Assembly: GCF_030864005.1 (NCBI RefSeq)
Contig: NZ_CP132976.1
Location: 4,216,001-4,280,000, forward strand
Direction of reading: 5' to 3'
Source: Achromobacter seleniivolatilans
GTDB taxonomy: Bacteria; Pseudomonadota; Gammaproteobacteria; Burkholderiales; Burkholderiaceae_B
Length of the DNA stretch: 64,000 bases
Shown here: positions 26,429-36,112 of the stretch, in pieces
How positions within the stretch are numbered: the stretch's first letter is position 1
How the letters are laid out: each line of letters starts with the position of its first letter
Made by a program: the position numbers and the translations under genes
Notes under the pieces: model-generated
The model's input: the letters and a program-made list of their open reading frames with translations, nothing else
What the model was told of the DNA's origin: nothing
Database searches by the model: none

Positions 26429-28776
26429 TTAACGTCCAGTTGCGCCATGGCGGCGGCGCGTTCAAAGTTGGTTTCCAGTTGGCGCTTGCCGGCGAAGTAT
26501 TGATTCGGCCACGCCACATCACGGTAGCCCACCCGAGCCGCTTCGCGTAGTGTCCAAGAGGCGTCAGCCAAATGGGGACGCGCCAGCGCGCACAGGTCGG
26601 CGCGGCCCGAGGCGATGATGCCGTTGGCGTGGTCGGCTTCAAAGATGGCGCCGACCGCAATGGTCGGAATACCGGCTTCGTTGCGCACGCGGTCGGCAAA
26701 CGGGGTCTGGAACATGCGGCCGTAGACGGGCTTTTCTTCCTTGCTGACCTGTCCCGACGAGCAATCGATCATGTCGGCGCCTGCTTCCTTGAAGTGGCGC
26801 GCGATTTCTACCGCGTCATCGGCCGTGATGCCGCCTTCAACCCAGTCGCTGGCGGAAATACGCACCGACATGGGTTTATCTTCGGGCCAGACGGCGCGCA
26901 CGGCGTGGAAGACTTCCAGCGGGAAACGCAGGCGGTTTTCCAGGCTGCCGCCGTATTCGTCTTCGCGGTGGTTGGTCAGCGGCGAGATGAAGCTGGACAG
27001 CAGATAGCCGTGGGCGCAGTGCAGTTCCAACCAGTCGAAACCGGCTTCGGCAGCGCGTCGCGCTGCGGCGACGAAGTTGTCACGCACCTGATCCATATCG
27101 GCGCGCGTCATGGCGCGCGGCATCTGCGACACACCCTCGATGTAAGGCAAGGCCGAAGCCGACACCAGCGGCCAATTGCCTTCGGCCAACGGATGATCGA
27201 TTTTTTGCCAGCCCAGTTGCGTGGAGCCCTTGCGGCCGGCATGGCCCAGTTGGACGCCGATGCGGGCGTCGCTATTGCCGTGCACAAAATTCACGATGCG
27301 GGCAAACGCCTCTTGCTGCCCGTCGTTCCACAACCCCGGGCAGCCCGGCGTGATGCGGCCGTCAGGCGACACGCAAGTCATTTCCACCATCACCAGCCCG
27401 GCGCCACCCATGGCGCGCGCGCCCAAGTGCACCAGGTGAAAGTCGCCCGGCACGCCATCGGTGCAGGAATACATGGCCATCGGCGACACAACGATGCGGT
27501 TCTTCAACTGCACGCCGCGCGCCTGATATGGCGTCAGCATCGGCATGGCGGGACGCTGGTCCGCGGAAGCGGCGGCGCCCGAGCGCTCGGCGATCCAGCG
27601 CTCAAAGCCTTCGAGCCACGCCGGGTCGCGCAGGCGCAGGTTTTCGTGCGAAATGCGTTGTGAACGGGTCAGCAGCGAATAGGCGAACTGTTCCGGTTCC
27701 AGGTCGGCATAACGTTCGACGTTTTCAAACCATTCGGTGGAGTTGCGGGCGGCGTTCTGGATCTTCAGCACTTCCACGCTGCGCACTTCTTCGTAGTGCT
27801 TCAGGCCGGCTTCCACGCTGCCTTCGGCGCCGCTCAGGCAGCGCGCCAGCTCAATGGAGTCCTCAAGCGCCAATTTGGTGCCGGACCCAATGGAGAAGTG
27901 GGCGGTGTGGGCGGCGTCACCCATCAGAACAACCGGCACGCGGCGTTGGCCACGTGCGGTTTCCAGCGTGTTCCAGTGCACCCAGGTGTTGCAGATGACA
28001 CGCGGGAACCGAATCCAGATGGCGGAGCCGCGCAGATGCGAAGCATTGCTGATCAAGGCATTGCCATCCAGCCAGGGCGCGAACAACTTTTCGCAATAGG
28101 CGATGCCCTCTTCCTGGCTCATCTGCTCGATGCCGGCAGCCTGCCAGGTTTCTTCGGGCGTTTCCACGATGAAGGTGGACATGCCGTCTTCGTAGCGGTA
28201 GGCGTGAGCCTGGAACCAGCCATGCTCGGTCTGCACGAAGGCAAACGTGAAGGCGTCAAAGACTTTCTTCGTGCCCAGCCACACAAAGCGGCAACGGCGC
28301 TGGTCGATGTCGGGGTGGAAGGTGGTTTCGTAGCGCGTGCGGATCTGGCTGTTGATGCCGTCGGACGCAATCACGAGATCGGCGTCGTATTCACGGGCGA
28401 TTGCCTGATCGTCCTGAACGAAGTTTTCAAACACCAGCTTTACGCCGACGTCTTCGCAACGTGCCTGCAAAATGTTCAGGAGCTTCTTGCGGCCAATGCC
28501 GATGAAGCCGTGGCCGCTGCTGCGGATGCTGCGGCCTTTGAAGTTGATGTCGATGTCGTCCCAATGGTTGAACGCATCGCCGATGGTCTGAGCAGACACG
28601 GGGTCCGCTTCGCGCAGGTTCTGCATGGTGGCGTCCGAGAACACCACGCCCCAGCCAAAGGTGTCGTAGGGGCGGTTGCGTTCCACCACGGTGACTTCGT
28701 TGGCGGGATTCTGCAATTTCATGAGCAGACCGAAATACAGGCCGGCGGGACCGCCGCCGATGCAGACTATTTTCAT
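26425..28776 (-). CDS. 2-aminobenzoyl-CoA monooxygenase/reductase (or salicylyl-CoA 5-hydroxylase type)
   Basis: 783-residue natural fusion. Residues 1-400 are a class A flavin monooxygenase: [10 protein letters not shown] at about 8, [11 protein letters not shown] at about 155, [14 protein letters not shown] at about 290. Residues about 415-783 are an Old Yellow Enzyme domain: [42 protein letters not shown] and EYGGSLENR. This architecture is known for 2-aminobenzoyl-CoA monooxygenase/reductase, which hydroxylates and then reduces anthraniloyl-CoA without classical ring cleavage. Related fusions are annotated as salicylyl-CoA 5-hydroxylase. First gene of a seven-gene operon; the promoter overlaps a candidate MarR operator. 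Confidence 0.9.
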   Translation of the reverse strand: MKIVCIGGGPAGLYFGLLMKLQNPANEVTVVERNRPYDTFGWGVVFSDATMQNLREADPVSAQTIGDAFNHWDDIDINFKGRSIRSSGHGFIGIGRKKLLNILQARCEDVGVKLVFENFVQDDQAIAREYDADLVIASDGINSQIRTRYETTFHPDIDQRRCRFVWLGTKKVFDAFTFAFVQTEHGWFQAHAYRYEDGMSTFIVETPEETWQAAGIEQMSQEEGIAYCEKLFAPWLDGNALISNASHLRGSAIWIRFPRVICNTWVHWNTLETARGQRRVPVVLMGDAAHTAHFSIGSGTKLALEDSIELARCLSGAEGSVEAGLKHYEEVRSVEVLKIQNAARNSTEWFENVERYADLEPEQFAYSLLTRSQRISHENLRLRDPAWLEGFERWIAERSGAAASADQRPAMPMLTPYQARGVQLKNRIVVSPMAMYSCTDGVPGDFHLVHLGARAMGGAGLVMVEMTCVSPDGRITPGCPGLWNDGQQEAFARIVNFVHGNSDARIGVQLGHAGRKGSTQLGWQKIDHPLAEGNWPLVSASALPYIEGVSQMPRAMTRADMDQVRDNFVAAARRAAEAGFDWLELHCAHGYLLSSFISPLTNHREDEYGGSLENRLRFPLEVFHAVRAVWPEDKPMSVRISASDWVEGGITADDAVEIARHFKEAGADMIDCSSGQVSKEEKPVYGRMFQTPFADRVRNEAGIPTIAVGAIFEADHANGIIASGRADLCALARPHLADASWTLREAARVGYRDVAWPNQYFAGKRQLETNFERAAAMAQLDVK

Positions 28777-28837
28777 TGCCGTATACGCTCCGTGGTACGC
28801 GACAGTCGCTCGGGGTACTGGAGCGGGGCGCCGCAGA

Positions 28838-28870
28838 TATTTAGGTCTGGATAGTTTAGGCTTGAAATAT
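28838..28870 (-). promoter_or_regulatory. Predicted promoter and MarR operator of the 2-aminobenzoyl-CoA operon
   Basis: On the minus strand TTCAAG (28866-28861) and TAAATA (28843-28838) are 17 bp apart and resemble -35 and -10 boxes. An imperfect palindrome, ATAGTTTAGG then CTTGAAATAT on the plus strand (28851-28870), covers the -35 box and spacer. The same 20-bp site, with 17 of 20 matches, lies in the livK promoter at 40970-40989. A repressor bound here would block RNA polymerase. Confidence 0.65.
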
Positions 28871-28924
28871 ATACCTGAAGTTGAGGGATCGCAAATGAGG
28901 GAAAGCTAGTAGATGGGGGGGGTA

Positions 28925-29345
28925 ATGGGGGACGGGGTTGTTGGTTTTCGTGGGTGGGGTTCGTGGCTGGTGTGGGGTGGCTTCGTGGCTGGTGTGGGGT
29001 GGCTTCGTAGGCCGCCCCTCGCCGCAGGCGCCGTGACTGCTCGCGCCCGCGTCGAGGGGCTCTCGCTGTCTTAAGCCGTCGCGCTGCTAGGTTCGCGTTT
29101 ACTGACGAGATTTGCGGTGCCCGCCTCTGCGGCCGCCCGGGCGGCGCGCTATCGGCTTACGCGTTTTTGTGCGTCGGGGGGGTGTCGCTTCGCGCTTGCG
29201 TGGGGCGCGGTGCTAGTGTCGCCGCCGTTGTGGGGGGGGAAGCGATGGGCGGCGCGCGTTGGGCATCTACGTTTGAATGTAGATCCTTCCGCGCGCCGCC
29301 CATCGGTTTTGGTGACGGTCGTCTTGGGGTGGGTGATGCAGTTGG
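28925..29345 (+). repeat. Mosaic intergenic repeat, copy C
   Basis: Same orientation as copy A. It has GGCTTCGTGGCTGGTGTGG-type tandem units (28935-29010), the CTTCGTAGGCCGCCCCTCGCCG block, GTCTTAAGCCGTCGCGCTGC, the GCCGCCCGGGCGGC palindrome near 29131, a G-rich tract and the 63-bp hairpin (29243-29305). Relative to copy A it lacks about 122 bp between two GCGCCC repeats (2251-2372 in copy A). It lies between the end of the phosphodiesterase gene and the promoter of the anthranilate operon. No convincing gene is present in 28881-29410. Confidence 0.8.
29243..29305 (+). other. 63-nt hairpin module of repeat copy C
   Basis: Perfect 16-bp arms identical to copies A and B and a 31-nt loop. Here the loop itself has a clean inner stem (TCTAC pairing with GTAGA). 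Confidence 0.75.
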
Positions 29346-29410
29346 AGGAGTGCTTTCGATGAGGCGGGAAAATGAAGATGGTCTTTGCCATCTTCATTTG
29401 CCTCTGTCCA

Positions 29411-32026
29411 TTACGGTCTTGCGCGTAACCACTCTTCCAGATCTTTCGCGGGCAACGGCGGCGAGAACAGGAAGCCCTGGCCTGCCGCGCATCCTTGCTC
29501 GATCAGGAATCGGCGTTGCTCTTCGTTCTCTACGCCTTCGGCGACTACTGGCAGGCTCAAGCTTTCGCCGATGCGGATCACGGCGCTGGTCAAGGCGCGG
29601 GCGGCGTCGTCGCTTTCCAGGCCTTGCACGAAGCTGCGGTCTAGTTTCAGTTCGTCGACGATCAGACGGCGTAGGTGGCCCAGGCTGGAGTAGCCCGTGC
29701 CGAAGTCATCCATCGACAACCTGACGCCCAGGCGGTGCAGTTCGGCGATGGTGCGCAAGGTGCCGGCGGTGGCGTCTAGGACTACGCCTTCGGTGATTTC
29801 CAGCATCAGGTCGGCGGGCGCCAGGCCGAATTCGGCCAGGGTGGCGGCGATCATCCGGGGCAGGTTCAGGTTGTGGAAGTTGGTGGCGGACAGGTTTACG
29901 GATACCGACGGTACGCGCAGACCGTTGTGGCGCCAGATTGCCAGTTGTGAACATGCCTCGCGTAGCGCCCAGTCGCCCAGGTCGCCGATCAGGCCGCACT
30001 CTTCGGCGAGCGGTACAAAGCGTACCGGAGAGATGTCGCCCAAGGTGGGGTGGCGCCAGCGGGCCAGGGCTTCTACGCCGTACAGACTGCCGTTTTTCAG
30101 GCCAACCTGCGGCTGATAGTGCAGGCGTAGCGCTTTGGCTTCCAGTGCATCGCGCAAGGCGGCTTCGAGGGCCAGGCGTTCTTGCGCCTGGCGGTTCATC
30201 TCGGCGCTGAAGAAAGAGATACGGTTGCGGCCCGCTGTCTTGGCCTGGTACATGGCCATGTCGGCGTGGCGCAGCAGCGTGTCCATGTCGCGCCCGTTTT
30301 CGGGGAAGACGCTGATGCCGATGCTGACCGACGGGTTCAGGGTAATGCCGCCGACACTGAACGGCTGGGCCAGTGCGACCAGGATGTGCTCGGCGGCTGC
30401 GGTCAGGCGGCCATGTTCGAAGTCCGGCATCATCATCACGAATTCGTCGCCGGACAAGCGGCCCACGATATCGGTGGGCCGCGCCAGCCGGCGCAGGCGC
30501 TGCGCCACGTCGCGCAGCAACGCGTCACCGATGGGGTGGCCGAGCGTGTCGTTGACCTGTTTGAAGCGGTCCAGGTCCAGGAACAGCACGGCTACGCGCT
30601 TGCGTTCCGGCTCGGCGCGCGCGATGGCCTGCTCGGCTTGAGCCAGCAACAGGTTGCGGTTGGGCAGGCCGGTAAGCTCGTCATAAAAGGCCAACTGGCG
30701 GATGCGGGCGCGGGCTTCCTCGCGTTCCAGCGCCAGGGCGCACAGATAGACGCATACATCCACCAGCCGATGATGAAAATCGTCTGGCAGACGGCGTTCG
30801 CGGAAATAGAAACCGAAGGTGCCTATCACCCGGCCGTCGCTGGATTTGATGGGTGACGACCAGCACGCCTTGACGTCTTCAGGCAGCGGCAGGTGGCGGT
30901 AGTCGTCCCACAAGGGGTCCGTGGCGATATCCGGCACGATGACGGGCCGGCCCAGGAATGCGGCCGTGCCGCAGGCGCCCGCCTGCGGACCGATCGGCAA
31001 GCCGTCCAGCGCATCACTGAACGCGCTGGGCACGCTGGGCGCGGCCAGGGGCCGTAAATGGCCCGTGTCATCGACGCGCATCACAGTTGCTGCGACTTCG
31101 GGCGCCAGGCGTTCGACCTCGCGGCACACCATGTTCATGACCTCGACCACCGAGGCCTCGTTGACCATGGCTTGCAACACGCGGCGTTGCAGCACCTCGT
31201 GCACCTTGGTCGGCGTGATGTCGGTCAGCACATCCACAATATTGACGAGCGTGCCCCGGTCATCGAACACCGAGTTCGCCATGACCGATACCCACAGCGG
31301 TTTGCCGCCCCGGTCATAGACCAGCACATCTTTGTGATAACCCTCGCGGCAGGCAATGCGGCGGCCTAGCTCTTCGCGGGTGCCGCCATCCGGCCGGCCG
31401 CCGGCCAGCAATTCGCCCAGTTCTTGGTGCAGGGCATCGCCCCGCGAGAAACCCAGCATGCGATGAAAGCCGTCGTTCACATACAGAATGCGGCCATCGC
31501 AGCCTGACACGGCAACCGCGTTGCCGGTTTCATTGATGCCTAGCAGCAGCAGGCGGATTTCTTCCTGCCGTTCGGCGTCCGCGATTGATTTGCGGGAAAT
31601 GACCGAAATGCGCGCGACTTCTCCGTCGTCGCCCAACATGGGCATATAGGTCGCTTCGATCCACAAGGTCCTGCCATCTTTCTTGCGATAGCGGCAGGTG
31701 CCCGAGAAGTGTTCGGCCCGGAGCAAGCGGGTCCAGATCCGTTCTCCGCTGGCGATGCCCTTGCCTTCGTCCATGCTGTCGCACAGCATGTCGTGGCTTA
31801 GTGCCTGAGCCTCTTCGCGGGTATAACCCACGGCGGCCAGAAAATTGGGGTTGGCGTTCAACAGCGAGCCATTCGGGTCGAAATCGAACAGCAGCAGCGC
31901 CCGATCCATCGACGCCAGATAATTGCCCGCATGCCACGCGGCGCCCTCGGGGGCCGCACTCGAAACGCTTACATGAGAATCAAGCATAAGGGGCTCCATA
32001 CCGGAAAACAGCGATTCCGGTTTCAT
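29411..32026 (-). CDS. PAS-PAS-GAF-GGDEF-EAL cyclic-di-GMP protein
   Basis: 871 residues. Two PAS domains (about 35-150 and 160-280), a GAF-like domain (about 290-430), a GGDEF domain (about 440-600) with a degenerate SGDEF signature, and an EAL domain (about 610-865) with intact VEALARW, DDFGTGYSS and EGVEN motifs. It is therefore probably a c-di-GMP phosphodiesterase with a regulatory GGDEF. The ATG at 32026 directly abuts the siaD stop; ATG 31987, with GGAG 6 nt upstream, is a good alternative start. It places a degrading enzyme in the same operon as the SiaD synthase. Confidence 0.9.
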   Translation of the reverse strand: MKPESLFSGMEPLMLDSHVSVSSAAPEGAAWHAGNYLASMDRALLLFDFDPNGSLLNANPNFLAAVGYTREEAQALSHDMLCDSMDEGKGIASGERIWTRLLRAEHFSGTCRYRKKDGRTLWIEATYMPMLGDDGEVARISVISRKSIADAERQEEIRLLLLGINETGNAVAVSGCDGRILYVNDGFHRMLGFSRGDALHQELGELLAGGRPDGGTREELGRRIACREGYHKDVLVYDRGGKPLWVSVMANSVFDDRGTLVNIVDVLTDITPTKVHEVLQRRVLQAMVNEASVVEVMNMVCREVERLAPEVAATVMRVDDTGHLRPLAAPSVPSAFSDALDGLPIGPQAGACGTAAFLGRPVIVPDIATDPLWDDYRHLPLPEDVKACWSSPIKSSDGRVIGTFGFYFRERRLPDDFHHRLVDVCVYLCALALEREEARARIRQLAFYDELTGLPNRNLLLAQAEQAIARAEPERKRVAVLFLDLDRFKQVNDTLGHPIGDALLRDVAQRLRRLARPTDIVGRLSGDEFVMMMPDFEHGRLTAAAEHILVALAQPFSVGGITLNPSVSIGISVFPENGRDMDTLLRHADMAMYQAKTAGRNRISFFSAEMNRQAQERLALEAALRDALEAKALRLHYQPQVGLKNGSLYGVEALARWRHPTLGDISPVRFVPLAEECGLIGDLGDWALREACSQLAIWRHNGLRVPSVSVNLSATNFHNLNLPRMIAATLAEFGLAPADLMLEITEGVVLDATAGTLRTIAELHRLGVRLSMDDFGTGYSSLGHLRRLIVDELKLDRSFVQGLESDDAARALTSAVIRIGESLSLPVVAEGVENEEQRRFLIEQGCAAGQGFLFSPPLPAKDLEEWLRARP

Positions 32027-32824
32027 TCAGCGCTTTGGAAAGCCAAGCGCGACGCGGTCGCGTCCATCTTGCTTGGCCAGATACAGCGCCTGGTCCGCCC
32101 GACTGAGCGTTTCGGAGAAGGTTTCTCCCAACTGGTGATGCGCCATGCCAATACTGACTGTCAGCCGTAATACGTCGTCACTTGCCTGCACCGCCAGCCC
32201 GCGCACCGCGCCAACCAGGCGGTCCATCACGTGTTGAGCAGCATCGGGTTGCGTGTTGGGTAGCAGCACCAGGAATTCCTCGCCGCCCCAGCGGCCGCAC
32301 AGATCGTATTCACGCAGACTTTGCACCAACGCGCCGGCCAGCTCGACCAGTGCGCGGTCACCCGTTTCATGACCGTGCTGGTCATTGACCGCCTTGAAGT
32401 GATCCACGTCCAACATCGCGACGACAAAGCTCTCGCCGCTGCGAGAAGCCCGCTGGACTTCCTGCTTGATCATTTCCATCAGGGCGCGGCGGTTCAGCAA
32501 GCTGGTCAGCGGGTCCCGGCTAGACGTCTCTTCCAGTGCGGCATTCAGATCTCGCATCATGTTTTGATAGTGATCCGATATCCGCGCAATCCGGCTCAGG
32601 CGGCGCAATTGCCGGTCGAACTGATCGCACAGACCCAGTTCGCGCTCGTGCGCCATGCTTTGATAGGCGTCCGACAACTGGGTCACGCGCTCAATGCGCG
32701 ACATCTGCTCGGCTGTGTACTGCCAAAGCGCATCCAGCGCTTCGCGCAGGGGGTGACCGGCGTAGGCCGGGTCCGCCAGCAGCTCAGTGATGCGTCGATC
32801 CAGTTCGGCGGCGCCGGGTTTCAT
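32027..32824 (-). CDS. siaD: Diguanylate cyclase SiaD
   Basis: 265 residues: an N-terminal helical region (about 1-100) and a C-terminal GGDEF domain with an intact GGEEF active site and an upstream RxxD (REYD) product-inhibition site five residues before it. In Pseudomonas aeruginosa SiaD is activated by unphosphorylated SiaC and makes c-di-GMP that drives aggregation. The ATG overlaps the siaC stop by four bases, as expected for SiaC-SiaD partners. Confidence 0.9.
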   Translation of the reverse strand: MKPGAAELDRRITELLADPAYAGHPLREALDALWQYTAEQMSRIERVTQLSDAYQSMAHERELGLCDQFDRQLRRLSRIARISDHYQNMMRDLNAALEETSSRDPLTSLLNRRALMEMIKQEVQRASRSGESFVVAMLDVDHFKAVNDQHGHETGDRALVELAGALVQSLREYDLCGRWGGEEFLVLLPNTQPDAAQHVMDRLVGAVRGLAVQASDDVLRLTVSIGMAHHQLGETFSETLSRADQALYLAKQDGRDRVALGFPKR

Positions 32825-33198
32825 TCGCGGCCAACCACCGAGAACGGAAAGGAGCAGTCTTCCTTGAATTCCTCGGCCAGTTCCCCAACGCGCTCGTTGC
32901 GCTTGTCGTAGAACCAGGTGACGCTGACGGAGCGTCCGTTGCGATGGGCGGCCTCAAGCACGTCAAAGATGTCCATGACGGACTTGATACTGCTGGTATT
33001 CAGATACAGCAGTTCCAGTTCCAGGCTCAACGGGGCGGCTTGGCCCTGCAAGTAGGATTCGACCCATTCAATCACGGGGCCGAACAGTTCGAAGGAATTC
33101 TCGGGATAGGAGTCGCCGCGCATTACCAGCACGCCGGCTGCGGCGTCCGTGGTAATGGCAGGCGTGGACTGCGTCCCGGGAATGTTCAGATCTTTCAT
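32821..33198 (-). CDS. siaC: SiaC, phospho-switch activator of SiaD (DUF1987)
   Basis: 125 residues. The conserved LYLNTSSIKSVMDIFD block holds a threonine at position 68 counted from ATG 33198, the same number as the phosphorylated Thr68 of P. aeruginosa SiaC. In that system SiaB phosphorylates and SiaA dephosphorylates it, and the unmodified form turns on SiaD. The ATG at 33198 has CGGAG upstream; a TTG one codon earlier is not needed. Confidence 0.9.
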   Translation of the reverse strand: MKDLNIPGTQSTPAITTDAAAGVLVMRGDSYPENSFELFGPVIEWVESYLQGQAAPLSLELELLYLNTSSIKSVMDIFDVLEAAHRNGRSVSVTWFYDKRNERVGELAEEFKEDCSFPFSVVGRE

Positions 33199-33233
33199 CA
33201 ATTACTCCGAAAATAATCCTTGAATGCGTACCT

Positions 33234-33773
33234 TCAGACCACGACGCTCAGGCTGAAGAATGCCCGACCCTCCTCCGCGGCTGGGGTCAGGCTGGCTTCC
33301 AGCGGAGCGCCGGCGCGGCGCGCGATATCGATCAGCCCCAGGCCGGCGCCCGACGCCACGCCCTGAGTACGGGGCTTGTGCAGCTGGGCCTTGTACTCGG
33401 CCTTCAGGGCTGCCTTGTCCAGCGCAGCCAGCTCCTGAATTCGGGCGACCAACGCATGGCCGTCATCGGACTTGACCAGATTTCCCGCTGACACCACATA
33501 GCGGCTTTCGTCGCGGCGGCCGATCACGACCGTGGCGCTTGCTTCGGCGTCGCCGCTCGCGGCGGCGTACTGGCGAATGTTCTGGATCATCTCGATGTAG
33601 ACCGAGAACACATCCATGGCTTCCGCCGGACGCACGTGTTCGGCGCTCAGGTAATTCTTGAGCGCGTTGCCAATTTCCTCGATCAGGCTGCGAGATATCG
33701 GCCCGTTAAAGCACAGCAGGGTGCGGTTTTGGTTGAACCGTTCACCTAACGCGTAGAGATCGGAGGCATTCAT
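33234..33773 (-). CDS. siaB: SiaB-type protein kinase
   Basis: 179 residues with a histidine-kinase-like ATPase fold: the N box EMIQNIRQY (about 62-70) and a glycine-rich GAGLGLIDIARRAG (about 143-156). SiaB homologues phosphorylate SiaC on threonine. Lies between siaA (23 bp upstream) and siaC. Confidence 0.88.
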   Translation of the reverse strand: MNASDLYALGERFNQNRTLLCFNGPISRSLIEEIGNALKNYLSAEHVRPAEAMDVFSVYIEMIQNIRQYAAASGDAEASATVVIGRRDESRYVVSAGNLVKSDDGHALVARIQELAALDKAALKAEYKAQLHKPRTQGVASGAGLGLIDIARRAGAPLEASLTPAAEEGRAFFSLSVVV

Positions 33774-33796
33774 GGGAGTTACCGCCCTGATAACGT

Positions 33797-35785
33797 TTAT
33801 TCGAATCGGAAAGACAGCAAAGTGATGTCGTCGCGCTGCGGACGCCCACCTTGGTATTCGGCCAGCGCTTGCGTAAAGGCGACAGCCTGCTCTGTTAACG
33901 GCTGCTGCGCGTGTCTCTTGAGCATTTCCGCAAAACGCGTGTTGCCGAACCCAAATCCGTGCTCGCCGCCCGCCTGATCCAGGAACCCGTCGGTCGCCAG
34001 GTAATAGGTCCAGCCGGGTTCCATCTGCAGCTCTATGTTTTCGTAAAGCCCGGCGCGCTTGTCGCCCAGAGCGCGCTTGCCTCCGGGCACTTCGCGCAGG
34101 GTCTTGCCGTCACTTGCATACAGGCTGATCTTTGCACCCGCATACAGCAGGCGGCCCGATTGGCGGTCAATATATACCAGGCCTGCATCGGTATTCGTGG
34201 CCAGAGCCCGGGGCAGTTGCGCATCCGCAAGCATTGCGCGGATGGCATTATCCGTGCGGGTCAGGATGCCTGCGGGGTCTCCCGGGCCGACCTCGGTAAT
34301 GGCCAGGTCAATGGCGGCGCGGGCCAGCATGGTCATCAGCGCGCCGGGCACGCCGTGGCCCGCGCAATCCATGATGCCCAGCAGGCAGTTGCCGCCGTCT
34401 GAACGGAATACGTAGAAGTCGCCGCCGACCACATCGCGCGGTTTCCACAGCACAAAGTGGTGCGCGCCCAGGGACTGCGTCAGTTGGCGATCCGGCAGGA
34501 TGGCACGCTGGATCAGGCTGGCGTAGTCAATCGAATCGCCGATTTTCTTGTGCGCGGCGGCCATGGCCCGGTTGGCGTCCTCCAACTCGGACGTGCGTTC
34601 GCGCACTTTAGACTCCAGCTCGGCGGTGTGCTGGCGCACTTTGTCAGCCATCACGCCAAAGGCGCGGCTCAAGTCGCCGATCTCATCCTGGCCGCCCGGG
34701 GGCAGGCGCACGTCGTAGCTGCCGTCGGCGATGGCGCGGGCAGACTGTTGCAAGCGGCGCAAAGGGCGCAGCATCAGCCGTTCAATGGCATAACCAAAAC
34801 ACAGCAGCATGGCGGCAAACAGCAGCACCAGACCGATGCCCGCCGGCCACAGCCAGCCGGTATCCAGCACCCGAGCGGCGCCCAGATCCACGACCGTCAG
34901 CACATGCCAGTGCAATTCGGGCATATAGGCCACGGCCACTAGCTGGCGCGTGCCGTCCAGCTTGACCCAGGCGGTTTGGACCGATTGCGGATCAGCCTGG
35001 GCCGCGTGCATGGCCGAGCGCAGTTCGTCCCGGCCCTGCGCGTCTTCCAGCAGATTGAATACCTTGCCGCGGCTGTCTGCGGCTCCGCCTGCGCCCGAGT
35101 TATAGGCAATCAGCGACGCATCCATGTGGGCCTGGATGGCGCCTTCCTCGTCGATGATGATCGGCGTCACGCCCGGCTGCCCGCTGTTGACGAATTCGCG
35201 CAAGAATCCGCCCACATCCAAACCCGCGCCAGTCAGGCCGATGACCTTGTCGCCGTCGCGCACCTGGGCATTGATCCAGACGCGCGTGGTCTTGAGCTTT
35301 AAGTCAGGATTGACGTTGATGTTGTATTTAGCGGGCGCTTTCAACGTGGCATAGAACCAGCCGTCGTCAGGCGCGCTTGGGCTGAGCGTATACCGGGGCG
35401 CCTCGGACAACGGCTTTTCGTCGTTGAAGTAGTAATGACCGCTGGCGGCGCTGGCGATGAAATAGGCGCGTCCCAACAAATCCCGGCGATAGCCGTCGGC
35501 TTCACGGAAGAACAATTCGCGAGCAGCCGGATCACTTTCATTGCGCAGCCAGCGGCGGGTGACTTCGCTGTCGGCCAGCCGTAACGACAGGGCCAGTTCG
35601 CGCGACACCGGGGCCAAAATGCGCTGCCGGTTCAACTGCGTGAAGTTATCGGCAAATGCCCGTCCGAAGTGGTCTCTTACCCCGTCCAGCACCAGCCAGC
35701 CAATGATCGCGGCGGGCGCCAAGGCGACCACGCACGCCAGCAACAGCGCCATTAATGATTTTTTGCGCAAACCCCATTTCGCCAT
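33797..35785 (-). CDS. siaA: SiaA-type membrane PP2C phosphatase
   Basis: 662 residues, essentially the length of P. aeruginosa SiaA. A membrane helix at about 10-32, a periplasmic Cache-like sensor (about 40-290), a second helix (LWPAGIGLVLLFAAMLLCFGYAI), a HAMP domain with a short coiled coil, and a C-terminal SpoIIE/PP2C phosphatase. The metal ligands are in DVVGGDFY, MDCAGHGVPGALMT, TDGFLDQ and RRDDITLL-like segments. ATG 35785 follows AGGAAG; the upstream open frame to 35998 lacks coding support. First gene of siaABCD-EAL. Confidence 0.9.
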   Translation of the reverse strand: MAKWGLRKKSLMALLLACVVALAPAAIIGWLVLDGVRDHFGRAFADNFTQLNRQRILAPVSRELALSLRLADSEVTRRWLRNESDPAARELFFREADGYRRDLLGRAYFIASAASGHYYFNDEKPLSEAPRYTLSPSAPDDGWFYATLKAPAKYNINVNPDLKLKTTRVWINAQVRDGDKVIGLTGAGLDVGGFLREFVNSGQPGVTPIIIDEEGAIQAHMDASLIAYNSGAGGAADSRGKVFNLLEDAQGRDELRSAMHAAQADPQSVQTAWVKLDGTRQLVAVAYMPELHWHVLTVVDLGAARVLDTGWLWPAGIGLVLLFAAMLLCFGYAIERLMLRPLRRLQQSARAIADGSYDVRLPPGGQDEIGDLSRAFGVMADKVRQHTAELESKVRERTSELEDANRAMAAAHKKIGDSIDYASLIQRAILPDRQLTQSLGAHHFVLWKPRDVVGGDFYVFRSDGGNCLLGIMDCAGHGVPGALMTMLARAAIDLAITEVGPGDPAGILTRTDNAIRAMLADAQLPRALATNTDAGLVYIDRQSGRLLYAGAKISLYASDGKTLREVPGGKRALGDKRAGLYENIELQMEPGWTYYLATDGFLDQAGGEHGFGFGNTRFAEMLKRHAQQPLTEQAVAFTQALAEYQGGRPQRDDITLLSFRFE

Positions 35786-36112
35786 GCGAAGTCTTCCTGA
35801 CAGCTTGATAAGACGTAACGAACGTAAAACGGGGAATGCGTGGGCTGGCGCCTGAACCGTAAAAACGGCGGGTCGCCGCGCTTTCGCCCCGCCTGATGAG
35901 CCAATGAGCTTGTTGTGGGGCGCAGGCGCCTGATAGGCGCGCAGCAGGCCCAGCTCAACAAGTGTAGAGAACAGTGGGGCCAATTGAAACAGGTGCAAAC
36001 GTCTGGATGCTCTCCAGACACCTTAAGTTTCAACCTAGCAATATAAATGCTGATTTATTGCGTTTTATTTCTTGATTTTTGCACGCTGTCGGCTTTGGTT
36101 GCGGCTTTCTTG
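35786..36112. other. siaA upstream region with a small hairpin
   Basis: 327 bp without a gene, between livF and siaA, both on the minus strand. The livF-proximal half is A+T-rich and is the likely home of the siaA promoter. A GTCTGGA/TCCAGAC hairpin with a 5-nt loop lies at 36001-36019 but has no T tract. No convincing core promoter could be assigned. Confidence 0.45.

Noticed and set aside
28777..29410. A protein gene in the gap before the anthranilate operon
   Set aside because: Frames there are short and lie in the repeat; the useful signals are the promoter/operator and the hairpin.
36001..36019. Rho-independent terminator of the liv operon
   Set aside because: A 7-bp hairpin is present, but no T tract follows on either strand; kept only as a note in the siaA upstream region.
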